Virus record (IMG/VR): IMGVR_UViG_3300009180_000007
Location: 1 to 46,320 of that record
DNA: 46,320 nucleotides
Source of the DNA: a virus
Reading direction: 5' to 3' (one strand)
The translations under genes and the position numbers were made by a program. The notes under the pieces were generated by a model. That model was not told the DNA's origin. It saw nothing but the letters and a program-made list of their open reading frames with translations, and did no database searches. The stretch's first letter is position 1, and each line of letters opens with the position of its first letter. Shown in pieces: positions 34,314-41,461 of this stretch.

Positions 34314-35517
34314 TGATGTATTGGACCAACTGGAGGCTATGGTCGAATCAGGCGGAACGATTCCGGATATGGGAGTGACAATCAAGACGACCGGCGAACC
34401 GGTAGAGGGCTTCTTGGAGAGCCGTAGCGGTACGCTGATCAAATTCAGCGATAGGCCGATCGAGTGCTCTGTTACAGAGGATCAGATAACGGCACTAGCT
34501 AAACAAGCCGAGTCTATGAGCTTGGACGATGAAAAGCTTGTAACGATGATCAAGTCGCGAGCAACATCGTTTTCAACAACGATCGAAGCGGAACGCAAAA
34601 ACGAAAAGTCTGTTGCGCTCGAGTACGGGAAGCGGGTGGACGTCATTTTTAATCGGCTCAAGACGCTTGTAGCTCCGATTAAAGAGAAAGCGACTGAGCT
34701 GAAGCGACAAATCGAGTTTCGCAAGGAAGAAGCCAAGCGAGTCGCAGAAGAAGCGAAGCATGCTCTCATGGTATCGCGAATCAAACAATTGGCAGAGCTT
34801 GAATGGTCGACGAATCCGCTAGTTGTCGCCGCGATGACAGATGAGGAATTCGACGAAGAGCTATCCAAAGCGGCGGAGTACTTCGCGGTGATATCGCAGA
34901 AGCGAAAGGAAGATCAGGCCAAGCGAGAAGCGGAAGAGGCTAAGAAACGCGAAGCCGAACGACTGGAACGGGAACAAGTCGATCGAGACCGGCAAGAGCT
35001 GGAGGAATTGCGAGCAGCTAAGGCCAAAGCTGAAAAGGAAGCCATGGCGAAGCAACTCGAGGAAAAGCGAATCGCGGATGAGAAGCTTGAAGCCCAACGA
35101 ATTGAACACGAACGGCAACAGGATATCCTACGCAAACAATTCGCGGCTCAAAACGCCGAAACGGAGCGATTGCGAGCAGAAGCCGAGCAAGAGGCAACAA
35201 AGCAGCGACTCGAGGCGGAACGACTCCAACGCGAAGCCAAAGCGATTGAGGATCAAAAGGTACGTGAGGAAATCGAGCGACAAATGGAAGTCGATCGACT
35301 TGCAGCGGAAGAAAAGCGAAAGCTTGAATTGGAAGCGATGAAGCCCGATGCCTTGAAGATTGAGCAATTCGGAGCGAAGTTGGATAGCTTTATCTTGAAC
35401 AACCTTCCAGCCTCAGAAAACCAGTATTGCCAAAACTTTTTGACAACGGTCAAGGTTCAATTGAAGGTGATTGCAGACAGTTGCAAAACGTTCTCCAAGG
35501 ATGAATTTCCGTTCTAA
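34303..35517 (+). CDS. Long coiled-coil protein
   Basis: 404 residues from the ATG at 34303 (34282 is an alternative). N-terminal ~60 residues folded (P-V-E-G-F-L-E-S-R-S-G-T), then 230 residues of unbroken charged coiled coil (E, K, R, A), ending in a helical domain with N-Q-Y-C-Q-N-F-L-T-T-V. Such proteins (DUF1351-like in appearance) recur in phage recombination operons with unknown role. Confidence 0.6.
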   Translation: MANDDVLDQLEAMVESGGTIPDMGVTIKTTGEPVEGFLESRSGTLIKFSDRPIECSVTEDQITALAKQAESMSLDDEKLVTMIKSRATSFSTTIEAERKNEKSVALEYGKRVDVIFNRLKTLVAPIKEKATELKRQIEFRKEEAKRVAEEAKHALMVSRIKQLAELEWSTNPLVVAAMTDEEFDEELSKAAEYFAVISQKRKEDQAKREAEEAKKREAERLEREQVDRDRQELEELRAAKAKAEKEAMAKQLEEKRIADEKLEAQRIEHERQQDILRKQFAAQNAETERLRAEAEQEATKQRLEAERLQREAKAIEDQKVREEIERQMEVDRLAAEEKRKLELEAMKPDALKIEQFGAKLDSFILNNLPASENQYCQNFLTTVKVQLKVIADSCKTFSKDEFPF

Positions 35518-35606
35518 GTAGGGATTAGTGCGAGGGTACTGTCGGGGTTCAATTCCCCGACGCACTATTGGTTTCTAGTTTCTCGTTTTTTCAAAGGAAT
35601 ATGGTT
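35518..35606 (+). other. Gap holding a tRNA-like hairpin and a T-rich tail
   Basis: An 89-base gap without a gene. It contains the tRNA-like minihelix (35527-35567) and, at 35581-35592, TTCTCGTTTTTT, so the hairpin may also act as a weak terminator. AAAGGA (35593-35598) serves the next gene at the ATG 35607. Confidence 0.7.
35527..35567 (+). ncRNA. tRNA-like minihelix (acceptor stem + T arm only)
   Basis: AGTGCGA (35527-35533) can pair with ACGCACT (35560-35566), 6 of 7 pairs, as an acceptor stem. A T stem CGGGG/CCCCG (35543-35547, 35555-35559) closes the canonical T loop TTCAATT (35548-35554, matching T-T-C-R-A-N-Y). A97-type discriminator A follows at 35567. D arm, anticodon arm and variable loop are replaced by a 9-base linker. 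This is the minimal substrate form of RNase P. No CCA is encoded. Confidence 0.7.
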
Positions 35607-36437
35607 ATGGAATCTGACATCATTAGCGACCTGTTGCGTAAGGCTACGGACGGGCATGAGACCGTGTTCGACATTGCAGTCGATAACGGGGTTACGCGGG
35701 TTGAAATCAACAGGCGACTACTCTTGCCAGAGCGACGGGTTATCGAAGAGGATTTGCCGATTGCTCGAGACCCTGCACGGGCTCACACGTTTCACGAAAT
35801 CGGAGCTTTTGCGAAGTACTGCGAAACTCACGCCGGTGAAAGCGCAGTAGGGTTAGCCAATTTGGAGAGCCAACGAATTACGGTGGTACTGGATGAATTG
35901 GTCGATGCTGGACGTGAGTTGATTACGTTCGAAGCCAAGTTGCATCCGATGTTTCTTCCATGGTACGAAATGCTGGACGAAGCGACCGACGTCATCGATT
36001 TTTCTGTCTTCGCGCAGAAGTATCGTCGATCGATTCGAAAGCCGGATGGTAAAGAGTTGGCGATGATCTTTTCACAGATCAAGCTTTCAAAGTCGGTTGA
36101 GATTCAACGCGGGGTTGGTCGAAAGTCGCTTAACGGTGTGATGGTGCACACGGAAATCGCCGGGGTCAAGCAAGATACCATGGTAGACTTGCCAGACTCG
36201 ATCGAGATTGAATGTCCAGTGTTTATCGGGACGAAACCAATCAGGATGGTTTTCGACGTGCTTGTCACTGACGTGCACGATAATGTAGTGGTTTACCTTA
36301 CGAGCCCAGACTTGGAAGCGATGAAGTTTGAAGCGTTTGAGCAATTCGTTCAGATTCTTCGGGAAGACGCGCCAAGCATCTTGGTTGGTTTGGGGCAGGT
36401 CGCATCGACTCCATGGCGAACGATCGATCAGCGATGA
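35607..36437 (+). CDS. YfdQ / DUF2303 family protein
   Basis: 276 residues from the ATG at 35607 (AAAGGA 8 bases upstream; the ATG at 35601 would have only 2). The layout fits YfdQ/DUF2303: a beta-rich body with F-H-E-I-G-A-F-A-K-Y, H-P-M-F-L-P-W-Y and closing V-F-D-V-L-V-T-D-V. The family is common in phage early regions and its job is unknown. It overlaps the next gene by ATGA. Confidence 0.65.
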   Translation: MESDIISDLLRKATDGHETVFDIAVDNGVTRVEINRRLLLPERRVIEEDLPIARDPARAHTFHEIGAFAKYCETHAGESAVGLANLESQRITVVLDELVDAGRELITFEAKLHPMFLPWYEMLDEATDVIDFSVFAQKYRRSIRKPDGKELAMIFSQIKLSKSVEIQRGVGRKSLNGVMVHTEIAGVKQDTMVDLPDSIEIECPVFIGTKPIRMVFDVLVTDVHDNVVVYLTSPDLEAMKFEAFEQFVQILREDAPSILVGLGQVASTPWRTIDQR

Positions 36438-36688
36438 AACCACACGAACAACGGGTTGTGGAAGAGCGCAAGCAACTTGGCGAACGACTCGCAAAACTTA
36501 ACGCATTTTTGACCACGAACGACACGACGCAAGTTGTGTCGGGTGTGGATTTGTCACTGTTGCAAGATCAACAATGTCTCATGGCATCTTTACTTCATGT
36601 TCTCGATTCACGGATCGAGCGTTTCAAACTAAATAAGGAAAACACTGATGGCAATGACATACGTGCCACTGAAATCAAGCCTGATTGA
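36434..36688 (+). CDS. Acb2-like protein (anti-CBASS candidate)
   Basis: 84 residues in an ATGA overlap with the YfdQ-like gene. All-helical with Q-R-V-V-E-E-R-K-Q-L-G-E-R-L, K-L-N-A-F, L-L-Q-D-Q-Q-C-L-M and L-D-S-R-I-E-R-F. That order (Q-R-V..E..L..R..K-L..F, then L-L..Q...M...L..R-I) is the crAss001_48/Acb2 family, whose known members bind cyclic nucleotides and block CBASS defence. The aromatic residue usual in the second helix is replaced by Leu here, so ligand binding is uncertain. An upstream ATG at 36413 would only add overlap. Confidence 0.55.
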   Translation: MKPHEQRVVEERKQLGERLAKLNAFLTTNDTTQVVSGVDLSLLQDQQCLMASLLHVLDSRIERFKLNKENTDGNDIRATEIKPD

Positions 36689-37025
36689 CGAAGGCGAATT
36701 TTCGCAGAATGTCGATATCGAGCTTGCGTCCATTCAAAAGGCTTTGCTAGACTTCGTCCGGCAACACAAAGAAAAGGCACTTGGAGCAACGGCAAAACTG
36801 TCGATCGACATTGTGCTCAAAGTGCATAGCGTAGAGGCTAATGCCTATACCATCACGACAAGCATGAAATCAAGTGTACCGAAGCGACCAGCATCCATGT
36901 CCATTGCGATTGGTGGTACCGACGTCGATGACGCGGGACAGATGTACGTTCGTGATACGGGATCCGATAGAGACCATCCCCAACAGGGTAAATTGTTCAA
37001 GACCCTTGGCAACGACCAAGAGTAA
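36648..37025 (+). CDS. Small early protein, unknown
   Basis: 125 residues; AAGGA 8 bases before the ATG at 36648 sets the start, overlapping the Acb2-like gene by 41 bases. Helix N-V-D-I-E-L-A-S-I-Q-K-A-L-L-D-F, then strands K-L-S-I-D-I-V-L-K-V and T-I-T-T-S-M-K-S-S-V, and a disordered end with Q-Q-G-K-L-F-K. Looks like a small mixed alpha/beta domain; no function. Confidence 0.6.
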   Translation: MAMTYVPLKSSLIDEGEFSQNVDIELASIQKALLDFVRQHKEKALGATAKLSIDIVLKVHSVEANAYTITTSMKSSVPKRPASMSIAIGGTDVDDAGQMYVRDTGSDRDHPQQGKLFKTLGNDQE

Positions 37026-37047
37026 GATACATTGTTGTTGAATCCGA

Positions 37048-37145
37048 TTGGACACCGGAACAAACGAACCAACAAACAGCCTCCTACGACTATCTAGCCC
37101 TATCTACGGGCTAACCGGTGTCCAACGTAGGGGGCTGTTTTTTTT
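37048..37145 (+). terminator. Terminator interleaved with a second helix (possible pseudoknot or switch)
   Basis: ACAGCCTCCTACG (37076-37088) pairs with CGTAGGGGGCTGT (37126-37138), 13 pairs with one G-U, running into eight T (37138-37145): a strong terminator. A second perfect 11-bp pair, TTGGACACCGG (37048-37058) with CCGGTGTCCAA (37115-37125), crosses it, and its 3' arm directly abuts the terminator's 3' arm. A third small hairpin TAGCCC/GGGCTA (37095-37113) lies inside. The GGAG at 37145 and the ATG at 37156 follow. Confidence 0.8.
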
Positions 37146-37155
37146 GGAGTGAAAC

Positions 37156-37515
37156 ATGCAGAACGCGACCGACGCAACGATCAAGCGATGGGCGGATGCC
37201 AAGCGGAAGATAGCCGAGTTGAGAGCGAATGAGATTTGGGGCTACGTTCGAGACAATTGCATGCAGTTGGATGCGACGATGGCGGGGAACGTCATAACCG
37301 ACATTCTCGAGGAGACCGCCAGAGACTACGACATCAAGCTCAAGCAGCATATCGAATATGTCGATCAAACGAAGCGAGACACCGAACTAAAGCTCGAGCT
37401 ACAAAAAGCCAAGAACAAAACGCTTATGGAAGAGCTGGCAGAAGCCAAGCGGGAAATCAGGCTTTTGCAGATGAGTGGCAGGGCGAAGCGAACCGGGAAG
37501 GCTCAGATCGAATGA
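37156..37515 (+). CDS. Coiled-coil protein upstream of replication initiator
   Basis: 119 residues with GGAG 7 bases before the ATG. Helical start with W-A-D-A-K-R-K-I-A-E-L and a coiled coil over residues 60-105 (K-L-E-L-Q-K-A-K-N-K-T-L-M-E-E-L), basic end. Directly after the terminator/switch element and in ATGA overlap with the initiator gene, so probably a replication or regulatory helper. No family seen. Confidence 0.55.
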   Translation: MQNATDATIKRWADAKRKIAELRANEIWGYVRDNCMQLDATMAGNVITDILEETARDYDIKLKQHIEYVDQTKRDTELKLELQKAKNKTLMEELAEAKREIRLLQMSGRAKRTGKAQIE

Positions 37516-38420
37516 AGAACAACACGATCGACTTGGTTAAGTTTAAGCGACTCCAACGCTACCTTGGCGAGAACATTCGTTCCGTCGTAGGTCTTTTGGA
37601 AATGCTTTGGATGGCGACTCAGAAGAATTGTCCTGCCGGTGACATCGGGAAGTTCTCCAACGAAGAGATAGCGATCCTGGTTGATTACGCCGGGAATCCC
37701 GACGCTTTGATCGAATATCTTGTGTCAACTCGATTCCTGGACGAACATCCGGACTATCGGCTAGTCGTCCACGACTGGCACGAACATGCTCCAAACTGGG
37801 TAAAGGCTCAACTTATCCGCACGAGCAAGGGTTTCGCGACCGGACCTGAGAGACCCTCTCAGAGACCGAAAAACGGGGCTGAGAGACCTACTGACCCACC
37901 CGAAAAGCTCTCTAAGAGACCGATTCAGGTAGCTGAGAGACCTACTGAGGGTACGGAATCGCTCTCTAAGAACGATATTTTGATAGCTGAGAGCGATCTT
38001 GAGAGCGCTCACCAGAGCGCACTAGAGAACGGTCAGGAGAGCGTTCTTGAGAGTGCTCCACCTATCCTATCCTATCCTAGTCTATCCTATCCTAAAGAGG
38101 GGGAAAACTCTCTCTTAGAGACAATCGGTTGTTCTAGGCATTCGCCATCGGAAGAATTTCGCCAAGCTTGGGAAAACTGGATCCTGAAGCAACAGCGGAA
38201 GACCGGTCGACGGATGGACGACATTACCCAAAAGCAACAGCTCTACATGCTCGAGCGATACACAACGCTCGAGGCGACGGAAATACTTCACTTCAGTATC
38301 TCGAGAACGAATTGCACCAATCTGATTATGGACGGTGGTCACAAAAAGGCTCGAGAGACAACCGCACGGACCATTGAAGAAAAACTAAACGGAATCATGG
38401 AGACGAACAAAAATGGATAG
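37512..38420 (+). CDS. Replication initiator protein (lambda O-like layout)
   Basis: 302 residues from the ATG at 37512. Residues 1-100 fit the winged-helix N-terminal domain of phage initiators (F-K-R-L-Q-R-Y-L-G-E-N, I-A-I-L-V-D-Y-A-G, R-F-L-D-E-H-P-D-Y-R-L-V-V-H-D-W). Residues 113-195 are a repetitive linker encoded by the DNA repeats at 37846-38095. The C-terminal part (215-302) is helical and may bind the helicase loader. As in lambda, the origin probably lies inside this gene. Confidence 0.7.
   Translation: MKNNTIDLVKFKRLQRYLGENIRSVVGLLEMLWMATQKNCPAGDIGKFSNEEIAILVDYAGNPDALIEYLVSTRFLDEHPDYRLVVHDWHEHAPNWVKAQLIRTSKGFATGPERPSQRPKNGAERPTDPPEKLSKRPIQVAERPTEGTESLSKNDILIAESDLESAHQSALENGQESVLESAPPILSYPSLSYPKEGENSLLETIGCSRHSPSEEFRQAWENWILKQQRKTGRRMDDITQKQQLYMLERYTTLEATEILHFSISRTNCTNLIMDGGHKKARETTARTIEEKLNGIMETNKNG
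37846..38095. repeat. Candidate replication origin repeats inside the initiator gene
   Basis: GCTGAGAG occurs at 37878, 37932 and 37986, exactly 54 bases apart. The first two continue identically as GCTGAGAGACCTACTGA, and GCTCTCTAAGA recurs at 37907 and 37961, again 54 apart. CTGAGAGACC is also at 37846. These are followed by seven 5-base units at 38061-38095 (CCTAT with variants CCTAG, TCTAT, CCTAA). This resembles lambda-type iterons plus an unwinding tract. The 54-base period equals 18 codons, so slippage is the alternative. Confidence 0.7.
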
Positions 38421-38634
38421 GGCATACTACTTTCGGGCCCAAGCGTATCGCAAGGCAACAGGCACCTACGTCGTGTCGTTTCATAAAGTGGCTGAGACGG
38501 GACCATATCCGTCGAAAGTCTACAGCGACAGAATCCAGAAGTCGCTCGAGTGTTTTGGATGGACCGTCCGAGTCGATCGAGTGACATCTTTTGAGTTTGG
38601 GGACTTCGAACTAGCTGAGAAGAGCCGACGATGA
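38413..38634 (+). CDS. Small protein after initiator
   Basis: 73 residues in 8-base overlap with the initiator. Basic and aromatic (Y-Y-F-R-A-Q-A-Y-R-K-A-T-G) with beta-type pattern and a charged end. Likely part of the replication operon. Unknown function. Confidence 0.55.
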   Translation: MDRAYYFRAQAYRKATGTYVVSFHKVAETGPYPSKVYSDRIQKSLECFGWTVRVDRVTSFEFGDFELAEKSRR

Positions 38635-39134
38635 ACCAACAAGAGACCGTTTCATTTATGGCGGAAGTGTATATTGCTTTTCCAGGTTACTCGCAATGGC
38701 TCGAGAGCGTGTCCAAGAGGGATGGTATCGATAACTACGAGCGAGTGTTTCTCTCGATCACTGAGCAGATTCAATCGGTAGCGTACGTCGATGCGATGGC
38801 AGTACTTGCCGGCTGGAAGACTGGCATGATTGCTTGTCCACCGATCGAATACAAAGACAAGGAAGCGATGCCATTGAACCTGCGACAGTATGCAGCGATC
38901 GAACGTGGGAAGCGTACGCGGCTCGAAGGATACGAGCGAGCACGTACCGAGCGAGAAGAAAAGGAATACTACCGTACGACGCGGTCAAAAGCGTACGTCG
39001 AAATGGCACCTTACTTGCGTGAAATCGATCCCCATATCCGAGCGTATCGCAATGGGTTGATCGATGGCTTTGAGTTGGATAAGCAGATGGAACCGATCAC
39101 CAACAAGTACCAGGATTTAATAGAAAAGAAATGA
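38631..39134 (+). CDS. Possible helicase-loader-type protein
   Basis: 167 residues in ATGA overlap. The first ~75 residues (F-M-A-E-V-Y-I-A-F-P, then helices with A-V-L-A-G-W-K-T-G-M-I) follow the layout of small loader or loader-inhibitor domains found right after phage initiators, but the resemblance is loose. The rest is a basic coiled region (R-A-R-T-E-R-E-E-K-E-Y-Y). Position between initiator and small zinc protein suits a replication helper. Confidence 0.4.
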   Translation: MNQQETVSFMAEVYIAFPGYSQWLESVSKRDGIDNYERVFLSITEQIQSVAYVDAMAVLAGWKTGMIACPPIEYKDKEAMPLNLRQYAAIERGKRTRLEGYERARTEREEKEYYRTTRSKAYVEMAPYLREIDPHIRAYRNGLIDGFELDKQMEPITNKYQDLIEKK

Positions 39135-39370
39135 CGAAGAAAAACAAAGTACCACCGAAGGTATGTAAGACATGCAGTCACTACGCAGTACGTGACGAAA
39201 AGTATTGTGTCGACTGCAAAAAGCAGATACTCCAAGAAATGAAGTCAGCGGGGTATTTGACAGAAACGCACGACAAAAGCCCGATTAGCGAACGACGTAG
39301 TCGGACGACTCTAAACCCTGATAGTTCTCGAGGGACTACCGAAATGGGATCCGATGGCGACGACTGGTGA
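39131..39370 (+). CDS. Small zinc-finger protein
   Basis: 79 residues in ATGA overlap with the previous gene. C-K-T-C then, 11 residues on, Y-C-V-D-C-K form one zinc site, followed by a helix and a disordered serine/aspartate-rich tail. Third small zinc-ribbon-like protein in the window after 9161 and 23422. Probably binds nucleic acid. Confidence 0.6.
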   Translation: MTKKNKVPPKVCKTCSHYAVRDEKYCVDCKKQILQEMKSAGYLTETHDKSPISERRSRTTLNPDSSRGTTEMGSDGDDW

Positions 39371-39399
39371 CACACTTGAAAGGAATGAAAGGCAAACGA

Positions 39400-39909
39400 A
39401 TGAGACAAGTAAAAATGGTAGGGCTGATCGAAGAGCATTCCATCATCATGCGGTTGGCGATTATGCTAAACTTGCAAGGTTTCAGCGCATCCAATTCAAC
39501 GCTAGTAGCCGTATCTTCGGACTACTCTTCGATTGTTTGGCAAGTTCTCCGCCATCATCTGAGCCACAACGGAGAAGTCTGCGATGGTTTCACGGTCGAC
39601 GTTCCCTATCCCGATGAAGTATGGGACTGGACAACCGAGCGAAAGATTCTGAGAGCATGCGAGCCGGTAACGTATCGCAAAAATCTTATTTTGATTGAAG
39701 CGGGTGTCATTCGGGGAAGCAACTACCGCAATTTGGTCGGGTTGATCAAAAAGTACAACCCAGATCAAAAGATCGTAACGGCAACAATGTACGAGAACTA
39801 TCATTCAGCATTCAAGTCTGACTATGTTGCCGAGTACTACGACGACGCACAGTCGGATCTAACGTTTTGGTGGGAACGATACAACAAACACTGGGAACCA
39901 AAAGCATGA
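39400..39909 (+). CDS. Phosphoribosyltransferase-like protein, degenerate
   Basis: 169 residues from the ATG at 39400 (GAAAGG 7 bases upstream; GTG 39367 and ATG 39385 also in frame). Fold signs: strand S-T-L-V-A-V-S-S-D-Y-S-S, then L-I-L-I-E-A-G-V-I-R-G-S-N-Y, placed where phosphoribosyltransferases carry the acidic PRPP loop, and an aromatic end F-W-W-E-R-Y. The two adjacent acids of the usual loop are reduced to E-A, so it may bind a nucleotide without catalysis. Low certainty. Confidence 0.4.
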   Translation: MRQVKMVGLIEEHSIIMRLAIMLNLQGFSASNSTLVAVSSDYSSIVWQVLRHHLSHNGEVCDGFTVDVPYPDEVWDWTTERKILRACEPVTYRKNLILIEAGVIRGSNYRNLVGLIKKYNPDQKIVTATMYENYHSAFKSDYVAEYYDDAQSDLTFWWERYNKHWEPKA

Positions 39910-40121
39910 TTGATCACGCACAAGCGAAAATTCGAATGATGGACGCGGCGGTCAGGGTCGCGGAACAAGTCGAGAGCAAGTTGGGCATGCCATTGGGCAA
40001 CGCTGAAGTTGCTTGCCTGAATCAGCTCAAGTCAGCTGTCTCGGACTTCAAAGAAACCAAGCAACCGAAGCGGGTTGACGGGAACGGGGACGACTTCGAT
40101 TCGTTCCATGGATGCGGGTAG
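39906..40121 (+). CDS. Small helical protein
   Basis: 71 residues in ATGA overlap. Helices I-R-M-M-D-A-A-V-R-V-A-E-Q-V and A-C-L-N-Q-L-K-S-A-V, then a flexible acidic tail. Last gene before a promoter-bearing gap. No family seen. Confidence 0.5.
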   Translation: MIDHAQAKIRMMDAAVRVAEQVESKLGMPLGNAEVACLNQLKSAVSDFKETKQPKRVDGNGDDFDSFHGCG

Positions 40122-40209
40122 TTATTTTTGATTTAGGTATTTCCACAATCAAGCCGATAGGTATAATGGAAGTGTGGGGAAGAACGAAACCTAACTCGGA
40201 GACAAGAAA
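40122..40209 (+). promoter_or_regulatory. Gap with consensus -10 box
   Basis: An 88-base gap with no gene. TATAAT at 40162-40167 is a perfect -10 box, but the matching -35 position holds ATTTCC, so activation by a phage or host factor would be needed. GGAG (40198-40201) lies 8 bases before the ATG at 40210. Confidence 0.5.
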
Positions 40210-40461
40210 ATGACGGATAAACTGACTTGCAAAAACAAGAGGACGGGCGAAACCGAAGCAATCACAATGCGAGAGGTATCTATGAAAGACTGGGGATTTA
40301 GCTTCCTGGTCGATGGCGAATTGGAAGCATTCAAAGCAGCGTACGAGTATCGCAACTCAAAGTACGGTGTTCGAGTAGAGTTCGCAGGCGGGGCACAAAC
40401 GTGGATGGTGACAGTGTTCAACGCGTTCGCGAAGAACGCGGGAATCGACGGTGCCAAGTGA
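40210..40461 (+). CDS. Small protein with good ribosome site
   Basis: 83 residues, GGAG 8 bases before ATG, first gene after the TATAAT. C-K-N-K-R-T-G-E-T-E start, strand-rich middle and an A-F-A-K-N-A-G end. Ends in GTGA overlap with the next gene. Unknown. Confidence 0.55.
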   Translation: MTDKLTCKNKRTGETEAITMREVSMKDWGFSFLVDGELEAFKAAYEYRNSKYGVRVEFAGGAQTWMVTVFNAFAKNAGIDGAK

Positions 40462-40661
40462 ACCAAGGCGGGAAGCGGGAAGGGGCGGGGCGGAAGCCTC
40501 GTCAAGATGGTAATGGGCGATCGGTCCCAAAGTCAATTAAGGTTAGCCAAGGGGTAGCCGACTATCTTTCGGAAGTCGGTACCGGTGTGATTGAAGACTC
40601 GTTACGGAAGACAAAAGCGTTTAAGCAATGGGCGAAGCTCAGGAAGCACAACGAAGCATGA
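40458..40661 (+). CDS. Small basic DNA-binding regulator (GTG start)
   Basis: 67 residues, starting GTG at 40458 in an overlap with the previous TGA. The opening G-G-K-R-E-G-A-G-R-K-P is a common DNA-contacting tail of small phage and plasmid regulators. The rest (S-I-K-V-S-Q-G-V-A-D-Y-L) suits a ribbon-helix-helix. It directly precedes the RusA-like gene. Confidence 0.6.
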   Translation: MNQGGKREGAGRKPRQDGNGRSVPKSIKVSQGVADYLSEVGTGVIEDSLRKTKAFKQWAKLRKHNEA

Positions 40662-41038
40662 TCACAATACCACTAGCCCTACCGAGGGAGTGCGAACATC
40701 CAAACGCACGATGCCATTTCCATGCAAAGGGCAGGGCAGTCAAAGCGACTCGAGCCGAATCGCGGGTAGTGACGCAAGCAATGATGATTCGCCATGGGAT
40801 CTGGGAACCACTCGATCGACCAGTCTACAAGCTCAAGTTCTACCTATCACGCAAGCGAGACGAAGATGGATTGATTGCTTGGGTCAAGGCTCAGATCGAT
40901 GGAATGGCCGATGCTGGTTTGTTCCGGAATGACTCGGAGCTACGTTTGTATTCGGTTGAACAATTGTCCGGAGTCGGCTCGACAGGGGGCAAAGTTGGGG
41001 TAGATATTACAATTTGGAGCGACAACGCAAAAACGTAG
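40658..41038 (+). CDS. rusA: RusA-like Holliday junction resolvase
   Basis: 126 residues from the ATG at 40658 (ATGA overlap). R-K-R-D-E-D-G-L-I-A-W-V-K-A-Q-I-D-G-M-A-D and R-N-D-S-E-L hold the RusA acid set D68, D70, D81 and D92; the usual Asn after the second Asp is Gly. RusA cuts four-way DNA junctions, fitting the recombination genes upstream. Length is normal for the family. Confidence 0.75.
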   Translation: MITIPLALPRECEHPNARCHFHAKGRAVKATRAESRVVTQAMMIRHGIWEPLDRPVYKLKFYLSRKRDEDGLIAWVKAQIDGMADAGLFRNDSELRLYSVEQLSGVGSTGGKVGVDITIWSDNAKT

Positions 41039-41125
41039 ATCCTTGCGACCGTGCAAAAACGCTGGTATTCTTGGTTTCTGCGACTCGCGCGCGAAAGTAC
41101 CAAAACCACCAGGAAGGGCAGGGCA
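41039..41125 (+). promoter_or_regulatory. Possible promoter before gene at 41126
   Basis: An 87-base gap. TTGCGA (41043-41048), 17 bases, TATTCT (41066-41071) are reasonable promoter boxes. A purine-rich AGGAAGGGCAGGG run lies before the ATG at 41126. No other structure seen. Confidence 0.45.
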
Positions 41126-41461
41126 ATGACACCTACGGAATACCGAGACATCCGCCGAAAAGCTTGCGACGCTTTCGAAATGGCAGTTGGAAATCGCGAA
41201 AAATTCATCGGAAACCGATGTTGTCAAGTTGCGGTTTGGTTGCAATTCTGGGACTTTTGGGTTACACAGAAGATCGACCGTCCAACCGGACACGTAGAAA
41301 CCGAACCAATTTTTGACATTGCGGAGATCGAATTATATGGCAGAGACCATGAGCCAAGCGACGATGGTGAGTCTGATCGAACAAGCGATCGACACGATGC
41401 CGGACATGAGGCGGATGCAGAAGAGAGCTTGGAAACAACTCCTGAATCGACCGCGTCTTAG
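41126..41461 (+). CDS. Small protein with acidic disordered tail
   Basis: 111 residues from the ATG at 41126. The first ~70 residues are folded-like with many Trp/Phe (V-A-V-W-L-Q-F-W-D-F-W-V), the last 40 are acidic and low complexity. That tail overlaps 125 bases of the next gene in another frame, so the tail is probably the overprinted, later part. Function unknown. Confidence 0.55.
   Translation: MTPTEYRDIRRKACDAFEMAVGNREKFIGNRCCQVAVWLQFWDFWVTQKIDRPTGHVETEPIFDIAEIELYGRDHEPSDDGESDRTSDRHDAGHEADAEESLETTPESTAS

Noticed and set aside
34482-34868. Long open frames on the minus strand opposite the coiled-coil gene, and many others opposite coding genes.
   Set aside because: They are the low-complexity mirror of biased codons on the + strand, lack start signals and overlap convincing genes fully.
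35527-35567. Attachment site (attP) formed from a tRNA 3' end.
   Set aside because: No integrase or excision system is seen, and the element keeps a matching 5' acceptor strand, which an attP copy of a tRNA end would not need.
37878-38095. CRISPR-like array in the initiator gene.
   Set aside because: The repeats are direct and short, with partly similar spacers and coding continuity; no cas genes exist in the window.
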